A DNA stretch of 64,000 bases, taken from positions 2,189,467 through 2,253,466 of the forward strand of contig NZ_BBRD01000001.1 of NCBI RefSeq assembly GCF_000975095.1. Direction: 5' to 3'. The notes beneath the pieces are model-generated. The model did no database searches. It was not told the DNA's origin and saw only the letters and a program-made list of their open reading frames with translations. Below, piece by piece: positions 16,492 to 27,200 of the stretch (its first letter is position 1; every line of letters begins with the position of its first letter). Made by a program: the position numbers and the translations under genes. This DNA comes from Demequina aestuarii. Its GTDB lineage: Bacteria > Actinomycetota > Actinomycetes > Actinomycetales > Demequinaceae.

Positions 16492-17796
16492 GTGACCGAC
16501 GGTTCGCTCTCCCCCGACAACGCTCCGCAGGGGGCGAGTGCTTCCGGCCCAGCCGCCGGAGGCTTCCCCGGCACCGCCGCCGACACCACCGCCGAGCGAC
16601 CGTGGCCCGTCCACCACCTCACCGGCAAGATCGGCCAGTATGTGCACCGCATGGGTCCGGTGTGGGTCGAGGGCCAGGTGCTGAGGCCGTCACGATGGAA
16701 GAACCTGGTCTTCTTCGACCTGCGCGACCCGAGCGAGAACGCCACGCTCGGGGTATCCGCGCTCTCCTCCGTGGTGGACCGCATGGGCACGCCGCTGGAC
16801 GACGGCTCCCGCGTGGTGCTCCATGCCCGACCGCGCTGGTGGGCGCGCTCGGGGGCCCTCAAGCTCGACGCCGCGGACATCCGCCACGCGGGCGTGGGCG
16901 ACCTGCTCGCGCAGATCGAGGCGCTCAAGGAGGCCCTGGCCGCCGAGGGGCTGTTCGATGCCGAGCGCAAGCAGCCCCTGCCCTTCGTCCCGCGCAGGGT
17001 GGGGCTCGTCTGCGCGACTCAAGGCGAGGCCGAGCACGACGTCGTGGTCAACGCGACCAAGCGCTGGCCGTCCGTGACCTTCGAGATTCGCCGCGTCTCG
17101 GTCCAGGGCCAGCACGCGGTGCGCGAGGTCAGCCAGGCGATCGAGGAGCTCGACGCGATCCCGGACGTCGACGTCATCGTGGTCGCGCGCGGCGGCGGTT
17201 CCTTCGAGGACCTCATCGCATTCTCTGACGAGCGCGTCGTGCGAGCCGCCGCAGCGTGCGAGACCCCGCTCGTGAGCGCGATCGGCCACGAGAAGGACTC
17301 CCCTGTGCTCGACCTCGTCGCCGACTACCGCGCCTCGACGCCCACCGATGCCGGCAAGCGCATCGTGCCCGATGCGGCGCAGGAGCGCGCCGGTGTCGAC
17401 CAGGCACGCCGTGACATGCGGGCGGCGCTCGAAGCGCTGGTGGCACGCGAGGCGCGTGGCCTCGACCAGTTCCGGTCGCGCCCGGTGCTGGCGCACCCCC
17501 ACCGCATGCTTGATCCCTACCGGGAGTCCGTCGCGCGCGCCAGGACCTCCGCTGATCGCGCGCTGGTCGCGATCCTCGCTGGAGCAGACGGCGCGACGCG
17601 AGAGCTCGGAGCGGCCCTGCGCGCACTCAGCCCACAGGGCACCCTCGACCGTGGCTACGCGATTGCACGAGACGCTGCGGGCGCGGTCATTCGGGACGCC
17701 TCAACCCTCACGAGCGCAGACGCCATTCATCTGCGGTTCGCCGCGGGCGAGGCCGAGGCGTCGGTGACGAGCGTCTCCCCCAGCACCATCGCCTGA
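16492..17796 (+). CDS. xseA: Exodeoxyribonuclease VII large subunit
   Basis: A 434-residue XseA, the catalytic subunit of exonuclease VII, which degrades single-stranded DNA to short oligonucleotides. The N-terminal OB fold spans about residues 38-135 ([20 protein letters not shown]). The catalytic domain includes [16 protein letters not shown] and [19 protein letters not shown], then [29 protein letters not shown]. The C-terminal [15 protein letters not shown] region is typical. The likely start is GTG 16492, with TAGGGGAC just ahead; the frame is also open further upstream over ispH. Its partner xseB lies 0.6 kb downstream, separated by a terminator and one opposing gene. Confidence 0.93.
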   Translation: MTDGSLSPDNAPQGASASGPAAGGFPGTAADTTAERPWPVHHLTGKIGQYVHRMGPVWVEGQVLRPSRWKNLVFFDLRDPSENATLGVSALSSVVDRMGTPLDDGSRVVLHARPRWWARSGALKLDAADIRHAGVGDLLAQIEALKEALAAEGLFDAERKQPLPFVPRRVGLVCATQGEAEHDVVVNATKRWPSVTFEIRRVSVQGQHAVREVSQAIEELDAIPDVDVIVVARGGGSFEDLIAFSDERVVRAAAACETPLVSAIGHEKDSPVLDLVADYRASTPTDAGKRIVPDAAQERAGVDQARRDMRAALEALVAREARGLDQFRSRPVLAHPHRMLDPYRESVARARTSADRALVAILAGADGATRELGAALRALSPQGTLDRGYAIARDAAGAVIRDASTLTSADAIHLRFAAGEAEASVTSVSPSTIA

Positions 17797-17831
17797 TGCC
17801 GCGACTCGTCCACCGCACGGCCGGCAGACGA

Positions 17832-17898
17832 CCCCCGCGGCGTGGCCCTCGCGAGCGCAAGGCTCGAGCGAAGGGCACCCCTCAGTGCTCCGCGGGGG
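17832..17898. terminator. Long cruciform terminator between xseA and the HEAT-like gene
   Basis: The outer stem pairs CCCCCGCGG (17832-17840) with CCGCGGGGG (17890-17898). The inner part pairs GCCCTCGCGAGC with GCTCGAGCGAAGGGC imperfectly around a GCAAG loop. It lies in the 114-bp gap between two convergent genes. Confidence 0.65.
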
Positions 17899-17910
17899 CC
17901 GCCGGTCGGC

Positions 17911-18351
17911 TCAGCCTGCGCTCGCGATGCCCAGTCGGCCCAGCACCTTGGCGGCGCCGCCCTTCGAGGCGAGGCGAGCTCGCGCGGCTGACGCGTACTC
18001 CTTGTGGAACTGCCGAGCGAGGCGGCCGATGATGGCGTCGGGCACGGTCGGGTTCTCGATCAGCGCGTAGACCACGTCGGCGACCTTGTCGTGGGCGAGC
18101 TGATCGTGGAGGTCCTCCGGCATCTCGGCACGCCGATTGCGCGCCACCCCCATGCGCACCGTCGGGGACTCGTCGGACGCGAGCTTGAGGAGAGTCGTGA
18201 GCGGCGTCGCGGGGCGCTCGGCCACGGCCGCACGCACCTTCGCCTCCTCTGACCTCGCCAGCGTGGCGAGCTCCGCATCGGTCAGGTTCGGGTCGAGCGC
18301 CTTCTCCACGCTCGCGAGCGCGGTTTGGCGCGAGTAATTCTCACTGAACAT
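17911..18351 (-). CDS. HEAT-like helical repeat protein, 146 residues
   Basis: A small all-helical protein resembling HEAT or leucine-rich-variant repeats. Recognisable repeats include LTDAELATLARSEEAKVRAA, then ATPLTTLLKLASDESPTVRM, then MPEDLHDQLAHDKVADVVYA, each with an Asp/Glu near the turn followed by VR or VV. Such proteins act as protein-binding scaffolds; no partner is suggested. It is flanked by the two exonuclease VII subunit genes but on the opposite strand. ATG 18351 gives MFSENYSRQTALAS. Confidence 0.6.
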   Translation of the reverse strand: MFSENYSRQTALASVEKALDPNLTDAELATLARSEEAKVRAAVAERPATPLTTLLKLASDESPTVRMGVARNRRAEMPEDLHDQLAHDKVADVVYALIENPTVPDAIIGRLARQFHKEYASAARARLASKGGAAKVLGRLGIASAG

Positions 18352-18440
18352 CAGTCGTCACCCCATTGTGAAGAGAGATTGCACTTGGTAGTTGATGAGA
18401 GTGCCGTAGGGCCTGATGATGACGCGATAGCGTGTGGCAT

Positions 18441-18761
18441 ATGTCTCACGCCGACGATGTCTCCTCCCTCACGTACGAGCAGGCCCGCGACGAGCTGATC
18501 GCCATCGTGGCGAAGCTCGAGGCCGGCGCCGCCACGCTCGACGAGTCCGTAGGCCTGTGGGAGCGGGGCGAGGCTCTCGCCGCCCGCTGCCAGGAGCTCC
18601 TCGAGGGCGCCCGGGACCGGATCACCGACGCCCGCGGCGGGACCGAGCAGGGCGACGACGCCGACGCCGGTATCGTCGGCTTCGTCCCGGCGGACGACAC
18701 CGCCGAGGACGACACGGCTGGCGACGATGCAGCCGCACGGCCAGAGGAGGACCACTCATGA
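18441..18761 (+). CDS. xseB: Exodeoxyribonuclease VII small subunit
   Basis: A 106-residue XseB. The conserved helical core [18 protein letters not shown] to [24 protein letters not shown] residues ([20 protein letters not shown]) occupies residues about 8-60. It is followed by an unusually long acidic, disordered tail ([16 protein letters not shown] to EEDHS) of about 40 residues. The small subunit wraps the large subunit's coiled coil. The ATG at 18441 lacks a ribosome-binding site, and TAGCGT ends seven bases ahead, consistent with a leaderless transcript. Its stop overlaps the kinase start (ATGA). Confidence 0.9.
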   Translation: MSHADDVSSLTYEQARDELIAIVAKLEAGAATLDESVGLWERGEALAARCQELLEGARDRITDARGGTEQGDDADAGIVGFVPADDTAEDDTAGDDAAARPEEDHS

Positions 18762-19690
18762 CCGACACCGCCCTCGTCATCGGCGAGGCCCTCGTCGACG
18801 TCGTTCGCCGTCCGGACGGCACAGTCGAGACCCACCCGGGCGGGTCACCCGCGAACGTCGCCATCGGACTGGGGCGGCTGGGGCGCGATGTGTCCCTGCT
18901 GACCTGCCTGGCACCTGACGCACACGGGGAGATGGTGCGGGCTCACCTGGAAGCCTCCGACGTGGCCCTGGTCGAGGGATCGGCCGATGCTCCCCGCACG
19001 TCGGTGGCGGCCGCCACGCTCGACGACACCGGTGCGGCGACATACGAGTTCGACCTGACCTGGGACATCGACGCCGCCGCCGTCGCCGATGTGGACGCGC
19101 TGGTGGTCCACACCGGCTCCATCGGAGCGGTGCTCGCGCCCGGCGGAAGCGCGGTGCTCGACATCCTGGACCGCGCCCGAGCCCACGCGACCATCACGTA
19201 CGACCCGAACGCGCGCCCCGCCCTCATGGGAGAGCCGTCCGCCGCGTTGGCCGCGATCGAACGCGTCATCGCCCTCTCCGACGTCGTCAAGGCCTCCGAC
19301 GAGGACCTCGCCTGGCTGCTCACCGGCCGCCCGGACGGCTCGGTCGAGACCCTCGCCCGCGAGTGGGCCGCCAGCGGGCCTGGTCTGGTCGTCGTCACCA
19401 CCGGGGGCGACGGCGCCACTGCGTACCTCCGCGACGGCAGGAGCGTCAGCGTGACCGCCCCTCGAGTCGAGGTGGCCGACACGGTCGGCGCCGGGGATTC
19501 GTTCATGGGTGGACTCATCGATGGGCTGTGGGGTGCCGGCCTGCTGGGAGCGGAGCGCCGGGACGCGTTGCGCGCGATCGACGACGTCACCCTCGAGCGC
19601 GTGCTCGCCCGATGCGCGCGCATCGGCGCCATCACGGTGTCGCGGGCGGGTGCGAATCCGCCCACGCGGGCCGAGCTCGGCGAAGGCTGA
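18758..19690 (+). CDS. PfkB-family carbohydrate kinase (fructokinase-like)
   Basis: A 310-residue ribokinase/PfkB-superfamily sugar kinase. The substrate-binding N-terminal signature is [20 protein letters not shown] (residues about 28-47). The C-terminal signature [20 protein letters not shown] (about 235-254) has the catalytic Asp in [18 protein letters not shown] is the typical post-sheet motif. Overall it looks most like fructokinases, but ribose or KDG cannot be ruled out. It overlaps xseB by four bases, so it is co-translated with an unrelated DNA-repair gene. Confidence 0.88.
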   Translation: MTDTALVIGEALVDVVRRPDGTVETHPGGSPANVAIGLGRLGRDVSLLTCLAPDAHGEMVRAHLEASDVALVEGSADAPRTSVAAATLDDTGAATYEFDLTWDIDAAAVADVDALVVHTGSIGAVLAPGGSAVLDILDRARAHATITYDPNARPALMGEPSAALAAIERVIALSDVVKASDEDLAWLLTGRPDGSVETLAREWAASGPGLVVVTTGGDGATAYLRDGRSVSVTAPRVEVADTVGAGDSFMGGLIDGLWGAGLLGAERRDALRAIDDVTLERVLARCARIGAITVSRAGANPPTRAELGEG

Positions 19691-19765
19691 CCGTCGGCGC
19701 CCGTCGCGGCGCCACACCCTCACACGGGACGCCACCTGACCTCGCGTTCCTGCGACAATGACTCC

Positions 19766-21178
19766 ATGAGCGAGCTGAGCAACGACGCCACGTCCGACTA
19801 CCGCATCGAGCACGACACGATGGGCGAGGTGCGGGTTCCCGCGCACGCCCTCTATCGAGCGCAGACGCAGCGTGCCGTGGAGAACTTCCCGATTTCGGGC
19901 CTCACGCTCGAGCGCCGTCACATCGAGGCGCTCGCGCGGGTGAAGAAGGCGGCGGCGCAGGCGAATGCGGAGCTGGGCGTGCTGCCCGGCCCGATTGCCG
20001 ATGCGATCGTGGCGGCGGCGGACCAGGTCGCCTCAGGCGAGCACGACGCACACTTTCCCGTCGACGTGTTCCAGACCGGCTCCGGCACCAGCTCCAACAT
20101 GAACACCAACGAGGTCATCGCCACGCTGGCCACCCGCCTGCTCGGCGAGGACGTGCACCCGAACGACCACGTGAACGCGTCGCAGTCCTCCAACGACGTG
20201 TTCCCCACCTCGGTGCACGTGGCGGCCACTTCGACGCTCGTCAACGACCTCATGCCACAGCTCGAGCGGCTCGCGCAGTCCCTGGAGGCGAAGGCCAGCG
20301 AGTTCTCCGACGTCTACAAGTCGGGCCGCACGCATCTCATGGATGCCACGCCCGTGACCCTCGGCCAGGAGTTCGGCGGCTACGCGGCGGCGATCCGTCG
20401 CGGCATCGAGCGGCTCGACGCCGCCCTTCCGAGGCTGGCCGAGGTGCCGCTCGGTGGCACCGCCGTGGGCACCGGGATCAACACCCCCGACGGCTTCCCC
20501 GAGCGCGTGATCGCGCTGCTCGCCGACGACACCGGGCTGCCCATCACCGAGGCGCGCGACCATTTCGAGGCGCAATCCGCCCGTGACGGACTGGTCGAGG
20601 TCTCGGGGGCGCTCAAGGTGATCGCGGTCTCGCTCACCAAGATCTGCAACGACCTGCGGTGGATGGGCTCGGGCCCCAACACCGGGCTCGGCGAGATTCA
20701 GCTGCCCGACCTTCAGCCCGGATCCTCGATCATGCCGGGCAAGGTCAACCCCGTCATTCCCGAGGCAGTGCTGATGGTGTGCGCCCGCGTGGTGGGCAAC
20801 GATGCGACGGTCGCCTGGGCGGGCGCCTCCGGCTCGTTCGAACTCAATGTCCAGATCCCGGTCATGGCGCTCGGCGTGCTCGAGTCGATGCGCCTGCTCG
20901 GCAACGCCTCGGGTCTGCTGGCCGAGCGCACCGTGGACGGCATCGTCGCCAACCGCGACCGCGCCCGCCGCTTCGCCGAGGCCTCCCCCAGCATCGTGAC
21001 CCCGCTCAACCGCGTCATCGGCTACGAGAACGCCGCGAAGATCGCCAAGCACGCCGTGGCCGAGGGCCTCACGGTCCGCGAGGCCACCCTCGCGCTCGGC
21101 TTCGTGGAGCGTGGCGACATCACCGTCGCACAGCTCGACGCGCTGCTGGATGTCACCACCATGACCGGGGACCGCTGA
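19766..21178 (+). CDS. fumC: Class II fumarate hydratase
   Basis: A 470-residue fumarase of the aspartase/fumarase superfamily, converting fumarate and L-malate in the TCA cycle; iron-independent. Diagnostic segments are [13 protein letters not shown] (about residues 104-116), [14 protein letters not shown] (about 139-152), [16 protein letters not shown] and the family signature [15 protein letters not shown] with the mobile catalytic Ser. ATG 19766 starts [20 protein letters not shown]. There is no clear ribosome-binding site; GACAAT ends six bases before the ATG, suggesting a leaderless mRNA. It converges on the GH43 giant. Confidence 0.97.
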   Translation: MSELSNDATSDYRIEHDTMGEVRVPAHALYRAQTQRAVENFPISGLTLERRHIEALARVKKAAAQANAELGVLPGPIADAIVAAADQVASGEHDAHFPVDVFQTGSGTSSNMNTNEVIATLATRLLGEDVHPNDHVNASQSSNDVFPTSVHVAATSTLVNDLMPQLERLAQSLEAKASEFSDVYKSGRTHLMDATPVTLGQEFGGYAAAIRRGIERLDAALPRLAEVPLGGTAVGTGINTPDGFPERVIALLADDTGLPITEARDHFEAQSARDGLVEVSGALKVIAVSLTKICNDLRWMGSGPNTGLGEIQLPDLQPGSSIMPGKVNPVIPEAVLMVCARVVGNDATVAWAGASGSFELNVQIPVMALGVLESMRLLGNASGLLAERTVDGIVANRDRARRFAEASPSIVTPLNRVIGYENAAKIAKHAVAEGLTVREATLALGFVERGDITVAQLDALLDVTTMTGDR

Positions 21179-21213
21179 CCCGCACCGCTTCTGCCATTGA
21201 TCGCGCGCGTGAG

Positions 21214-21260
21214 CCCGGCCGATGCGGCTGCCGGGACCCGCGCGTCGCGGCGCAGGTCCC
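21214..21260. terminator. GC-rich hairpins between fumC and the GH43 gene
   Basis: CCCGGC (21214-21219) pairs with GCCGGG (21230-21235), and the overlapping GGGACC pairs with GGTCCC about 20 bases downstream. These two alternative short hairpins lie in the 96-bp convergent gap. One GCCGATGC octamer is in the first loop. Weak evidence for termination. Confidence 0.4.
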
Positions 21261-21274
21261 GGCGGACGCGCTGA

Positions 21275-24200
21275 CTAGCGGCGGTTCACCTGCCGCATCG
21301 TCATCGTGACACCGAGCCCCATCAGGAGTGCGGCGATCAGCAGCGCGAGGGGCCACTGCCCATCGGCGCCTGTCGTCGCCAGCTGGCCGGCATCCAGGAC
21401 CGTGAGCCCGGCGCTGAGCGTGGTGCCCGACTGAGCGCCCACGGCCTCCAGCGTGTGGTCGCCGGCCGCGACGTCCAGCGGGATCGTGACCGTGGTCGCG
21501 ATGTCGCCATTGACCCCGGCCTGCACCGTGCGGAGCTCGGTCGGCGTCGAGTAGAGCGTCACCGTGACCTGCTCGCCGGGCGTGAAGTCCGCGCCCCAGA
21601 TCGCGATGGTGTCACCCGGGCGCACCGTTCCGGCGCTGACCCCGAGCTGGCCCTCTGCGGGAGTCTCGCCGCCAGGCGTCTCCCCACCGGGGTTCTCGCC
21701 GCCGGGACCGCCGCCGTCGAGCTCCGCGACCGTGACGGCGTCCGACGTCACTGTCGCATCGGCCCACAGCGCCTTCGATGCCGTCACCTCGACGGAGATG
21801 TCCGCACCGGCGTCAGTGTCCGCGAGCACCAGGCCAGCGGCGTTGGCGCCGAGGATCGGGTCACCATCGCGCAGCCACTGATAGGACTCCGCGGTCCACG
21901 GCTCCGCTATGACGGCGTCGAGCTGCTCGCCCGGCTCCGCAGTGCCCGAGATGCTCACGCTCAGCGGCTCCTGGTCCACGATCTCCTGCGCGTCGACGGC
22001 GGACAGCGTGGGCGTCACCGTCTCGATGAGGCCCGTCTGCTCGTCGAACGTGAGCCGGTCGATGGTGGTCTCCCGGTTCGTGCCGTTGCCGTCAGGAATC
22101 GCGAACCGGTGGTACGCGATGTACCAGTCATCCGTGCCCGGCACGTTGAGCACCGAGTTGTGGCCGGTGCCGAGGATGCCCAGCGAGGCGTCCTTCTCGA
22201 GGATCACGCCGCGGTACGTCCACGGGCCTTCGGCACTGTCGGAGGTCGCGTAGCCCACCCGGTAGTTCTCGCTGCCCGTGTCGTCGATCGAGTACGTGAG
22301 GTGATAGATGCCCTCGCGGTAGGCCATGAACGATCCCTCCCGGTACCCCGTGAGGCCCGTCATCACCTGGATGGTGCCCGGCTCGAGCGACACCATGTCG
22401 TCAGCGAGCTGTGCCATCACGGGCGAACCGTTGCCCCAGTAGAGGTAGTACGTGCCGGAGACGGGGTCCATGAAGGCGTGCGGGTCGATCGCCTGACCTG
22501 AGGTCACCGCCTCGTTGTTCAGGATCATCGCCTCCGGCTCCGCGACGAACGGGCCCTCGGGGTGGTCCGCCACGGCGACGCCGATGGTCTTGCGGTTGAG
22601 TTCCGCGTGGTGACCCGAGAAGTAGAAGTAGTACTTCCCGTCGCGTTCGATCGCGGTGGGGGCCCACGCGTTGCCTGTGGCCCACGGCACGTCGCCGTCC
22701 TCGCCGTCGAGCGTCAGGAAAGGCTCGTCCGAGCGCTCCCAGTCGACGAGGTCGGTCGACTTCCACACGTAGAACTCATTGCCGCCCCAGCCCGGGTACC
22801 CGTCGGAGGTGGCGTAGACGTAGTACGTGCCGCCGAACGCGATGATGTTCGGGTCGGCGTACAGGCCAGGCAGCACCGGAGAGCGCATCTCCACCGCCTC
22901 CATGGTCCAGGTCGCCGTCGAGTCGTCGCCCAGCTGGTACGTCGCCGGCGTGCTCAGGTCGCGCACCGTCCCGGACGCCGGGTCGGACGTCACGCCCGCG
23001 ACCGTGGCGAACACGGGCGCGAGCTGAGTGAGGTCCGTGCCCGGTTCGACCGGGAACACCACAGTGCGCTCGGTCTGATCGACGATGGGGTCGACCTTCA
23101 GCACGGACTCGTCCTCGAGCGTGACGCCCAGCAGCACGTCGGTCTCGCCCGATGCGGCCAGGACCTCCTCGGCGCTGAGCGCCCTGTTGTAGAGGGCGAA
23201 CTCTCGGTACGCGCCCTCGAACAGACCATCGGCGTCGTAGTTGGAGCGGCCGAGGTGGTTGGCGGAGGTGAAGCCGCTGCCGATGTCCTCCGGATCGGCG
23301 TTGACCGTGCCGGTCGCCACCTGGACGCCGTCCAGGTACAGCGTCGCGGTGGTGCCGCTCAGCGTGTACACCAGCTGCACCCACTGACCGCGAGGCAACG
23401 TCTGTCCCGTGCCCACGGTCTGCTCCGTCGACCAGTTTCCGGTCGCGATGCTGGTGCGGTACTGCGAGTTTCCGGTCGTGAAGAGGTAGCCGTCGCCTGC
23501 CCCGCCGGTGGTGTTGCCGAGGCCATAGATGAAGTAGTTGCCGGTCATCCCCTGGTCGAGGAACACCTCGGCCTCGATGGTGACATCTTCGATGCCCGCA
23601 AGGATGTTGTCGGGCAGATCGACGTAGTCGTTCGAGCCGTCGAAGGCCATCTCGCCGCCCGCCAAGGTGGCGCCACCCACGATCGTGCCGTCGTAGCCGT
23701 TGCCCGTGACGTCGGTGAGCGTGGTGCCCTGGCCGGTCTCGAAGTCGTACCGCAACACCTGACCGTCAGCATCGGCAGTCACCGGCTCTGCCTCGACGAC
23801 GCCCTCGCGGAGCGCCTCGAGCTCGGCGGCGGTGACAGGAATCACCGTGCCGTGGCGCGGGCTGGCGGGGAGGTCGTACTCGGGAGCGACCTGCCAGTCC
23901 GGGTCCGCGATGTCCTCGGTGCGCAGCGGGATGTACCCGCGGCCGCCGTACTCGTCGACGAAGAGGTAGTAGTAGTCGCCGCTGACGTCGCCCGGGTTGG
24001 ACGTGAAGATGGACGGGCCTTCCACCGCACCCGTTCCCGCTTCGCGGCCGATGCAGCTCGCCACCAGGTCCCAGTCCGCCAAGGGTGCACGCAGCTGATC
24101 TGAGTACTCGTGGATGATGTCCGAGCAGCCGGTGGTGCCGGCGCCCTCGTCCTTGGTGAAGCGGTGGTAGGTCCCGTCCACCTCGAGCACGGTGGAGTCG

Positions 24201-27200
24201 ATGCGCGAGATCCCGGTCTGCCATCCCTGCGGCTCCGAGAACGTCACGAAGTCTCGCGTGGTGGAGTACAGCATCTCGTTGGGGATGCCGTTGGCGGTGT
24301 GGCCCGGGTCGTCCTCCGGGTACAGCTTGGAAGCCCAGAACACCACGTACGCGCCGATCGACTCGTCGTAGTACGCCTCAGGTGCCCACAGATTGCCAGC
24401 ATTGTCGGGCGCGACCTTGACGTGTCGCTGCTCGCTCCAGTTCACGAGATCCCTCGACTCCCACACCTCGAGGTACTGAGAGCCCTGGCGTTGGGACGCA
24501 TCCCAGCCGCCGCCGGAGCCGATCGAGAGGTCCGTGGCGATCATGTAGAACGTGTCGCCCTCGGGCGAGCGGATGATGAAGGGATCGCGCAGTCCGCGCG
24601 TGCCGTACTCCGACTCGAGCACCGGGTCCCCACCGTTGAGCTCGTCCCATGACAACGCATCGTTGCCGTCGGACGCCGCGAAGTAGATCTTCTCCCCCGC
24701 GAGCGAGTCGCCGGTGAAGTACGAGAACGCATAGCCCTCGAAGGCGTCGAGCTCGACGGCCGCGCGCACCTGCGCCGCGAACTCCCGGACGGCCGTCGCC
24801 TCCCCCTTGGTCACGGTGGCGGTCAGGGTGACCTCCGTGTCAGACCCAGGGCGGTTGACGATTCCGTCGGTCGTGATGATGCCCGTGTCAGCGCTGCTCC
24901 ACGTGACGGGGAGGCCATCGATCTCGGTGGGGAGGGTGAGGTTCCCGCGCACATCGTCGATGTTGGTCACCGACAAGGCAGCGGCGCCCGCATCGGCGAT
25001 GGACTGGTCGTCCGCCGACGCGAGCACGGTCACCACGAGCAGGCGGGTGACGGTCTCGTCCCCCAGCGTGACGGTGGCGGTCAGCGTCACGTCCGCGTCG
25101 CCCTCCGCGTAGCCGGGACGGCTCACCGTGCCGTCGTCACCCACCACAGCGGGGTCGGACGAGGCCCAGGCGATCGTGGAGCCGTTGGCTCCGGCGGTCG
25201 GCAGGTCGATGTCGTCCGTGATGGCGACGGCGCCGCTGATGTTCAGCGCCGCGGCGTCGCGTGCCACCCGCTCCGCATCGGTCGGCACCAGCGCGGCGAC
25301 GGCCGAGGCGTCGAGAGCCGAGTCATAGATGCGGAAGTCGCGCACGGACCCGGCCATCGTGCCGTCGGCCGTGTAGACCGAGCGGCCGATGAAGTTCAGC
25401 GCCGTGGCACCGCCCCCGATGTCCGAGGGACGCAGGGTCGTGGTGGTGTTCACCGCGACCTCGACGCCGTCGAGGTACAGGCGGGACGTGTCGGTCGCAT
25501 CGTCCAGCGTGTAGGTCACCGTGCGCCAGACGTCGCGCGACAGCACCGCGCCGGAGTCCACGCGCTGCTCAGTGCTCCAGTTGCCGCTCGCGATGTTGCC
25601 CCGCAGCGTCGGGTTGCCCGTCGCCATCAGGTATCCGTCGCCCACGCCACCCGCATCGGCGTTGCCGAAGCCATAGATGAAGTAGTCGCCGCCCTGCGTG
25701 GAGCGGACGAGAACCTCGGTCGAGACGGTGATCGAGTCGAGACCGCCCACCAGGTCGTCGGGCAGGACCACATGGTCGCCCGCGCCATCGAGGCGCACGC
25801 CGGCGTCGCCGCCCAGCGTGGGTCCTCCCACATAGGTGCCATCGAGGCCATTGCCGGAGCTGTCCTCCGCCACCGTGCCGGAGGTCTCGTCGAGCTGGTA
25901 GTGCGCGACCAGCCCCTCCTCCGGCTCCACGGTCACCGTGACCTGGACGTCCCGCAGGGCAGGGTCGAGCTGCTCGTCGGGAGTGAGATCGAGGACTGGG
26001 AGCCCGTCGACGTCAAAGTTCACGATCGTGGCGTGAGCGTTGCGACGTGGATCGAACAGACCTCCGTCGGTCGCCTCCCCAGGGTTGGCCGGGTCGTCGT
26101 AGCTGCGTGCGTGATAGACCATGACCGGGTTGCCCAGCGCGTCCACCGTGAACGAATTGTGGCCGGGCCCGTACATGCCAGGCACGTCGTCCGTGGTGAG
26201 CAGTGGATACCCCAGCTTGTTCCACGACGCCGGGTCCATGAGATCCGCGTCCTCGTCCGCCCACAGCACCGAGATGTTGTAGCTCACGTCCACGGAGGCG
26301 GAGGAGAAGGCGACGATGATCTTGCCGTCGTTCTTGATCACGGCGGCGCCCTCGTTGACCTCGACGCCGGACGCCTGCTCCCACGCGCGGGTGGGGCGCG
26401 TGATCTGGATCGACTCGTCGGCCATCTGCTGTGGGTTCGCGGAGTCCATGGGCGCCATGCGCATGGTCGAGAAGCCTTCGGCGTCGGACTGCGCCCAGAT
26501 GCCGTAGTCCACTCCGTTGTGCTCGAAGTGCGTCATGTCGAGCGAGAAGGAATTGAACGCGATGTCGTCGCCGGGTGCGGGCAGGTGGTAGCCCACGGTC
26601 TCCCAGTTGGCGGGGTCGAGCGCGGCATCGCCGGCCAGCTCGCCGCCGGTATACTTGAGCAGCGCGGGTCGGATGTCGAACCCACCGCTGCGGGCGGCGG
26701 TGAAGAGCACGTACCACTCGCCGGAGATCTCGACGAGTTCCGGCGCCCAGATGTAACTGTTGAGGCCGGCCTCGCTGGACTCGTTCCAGATCTCGACCTC
26801 CGTGGCGGTCGCGAGGCCCTCGAGGGTCGCAGAGCGACGCAGCACGATGCGGTCATAGCCGTTCGGGTCGCCGTTGTAGGTCATCGGGTACGAGCCAGTG
26901 AAGTAGTAGTAGCCGTCATCCCCGAGGGTCGCGTCGGGGTCGGCCCGGCGCTCCACGAGCGGGCTCGGATACTGCGGATCCGCGATGGTGCCGTCGATCG
27001 TGTAGACGCCGGGGGTGTCGAAGTCGACGCCGCTCGTGTCCCAATCCACCGGCATGCGGGCGGTGGTCCCGTTCGAGTACTCGACCGTGGCGGCCTCGGG
27101 CAGCGCCGGGTCGTCACCCTTGGCGATGTCCAGGTTCGCGAAAGGCTCCACGCCGATGTGCGAGATGCGGCTGAGTCGATCGACGACGTAGTCGTACTCG

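Noticed and set aside
16492-17796. xseA start at 16441 inside ispH
   Set aside because: It would overlap the ispH coding start on the other strand and add residues with no family counterpart; GTG 16492 is sufficient.
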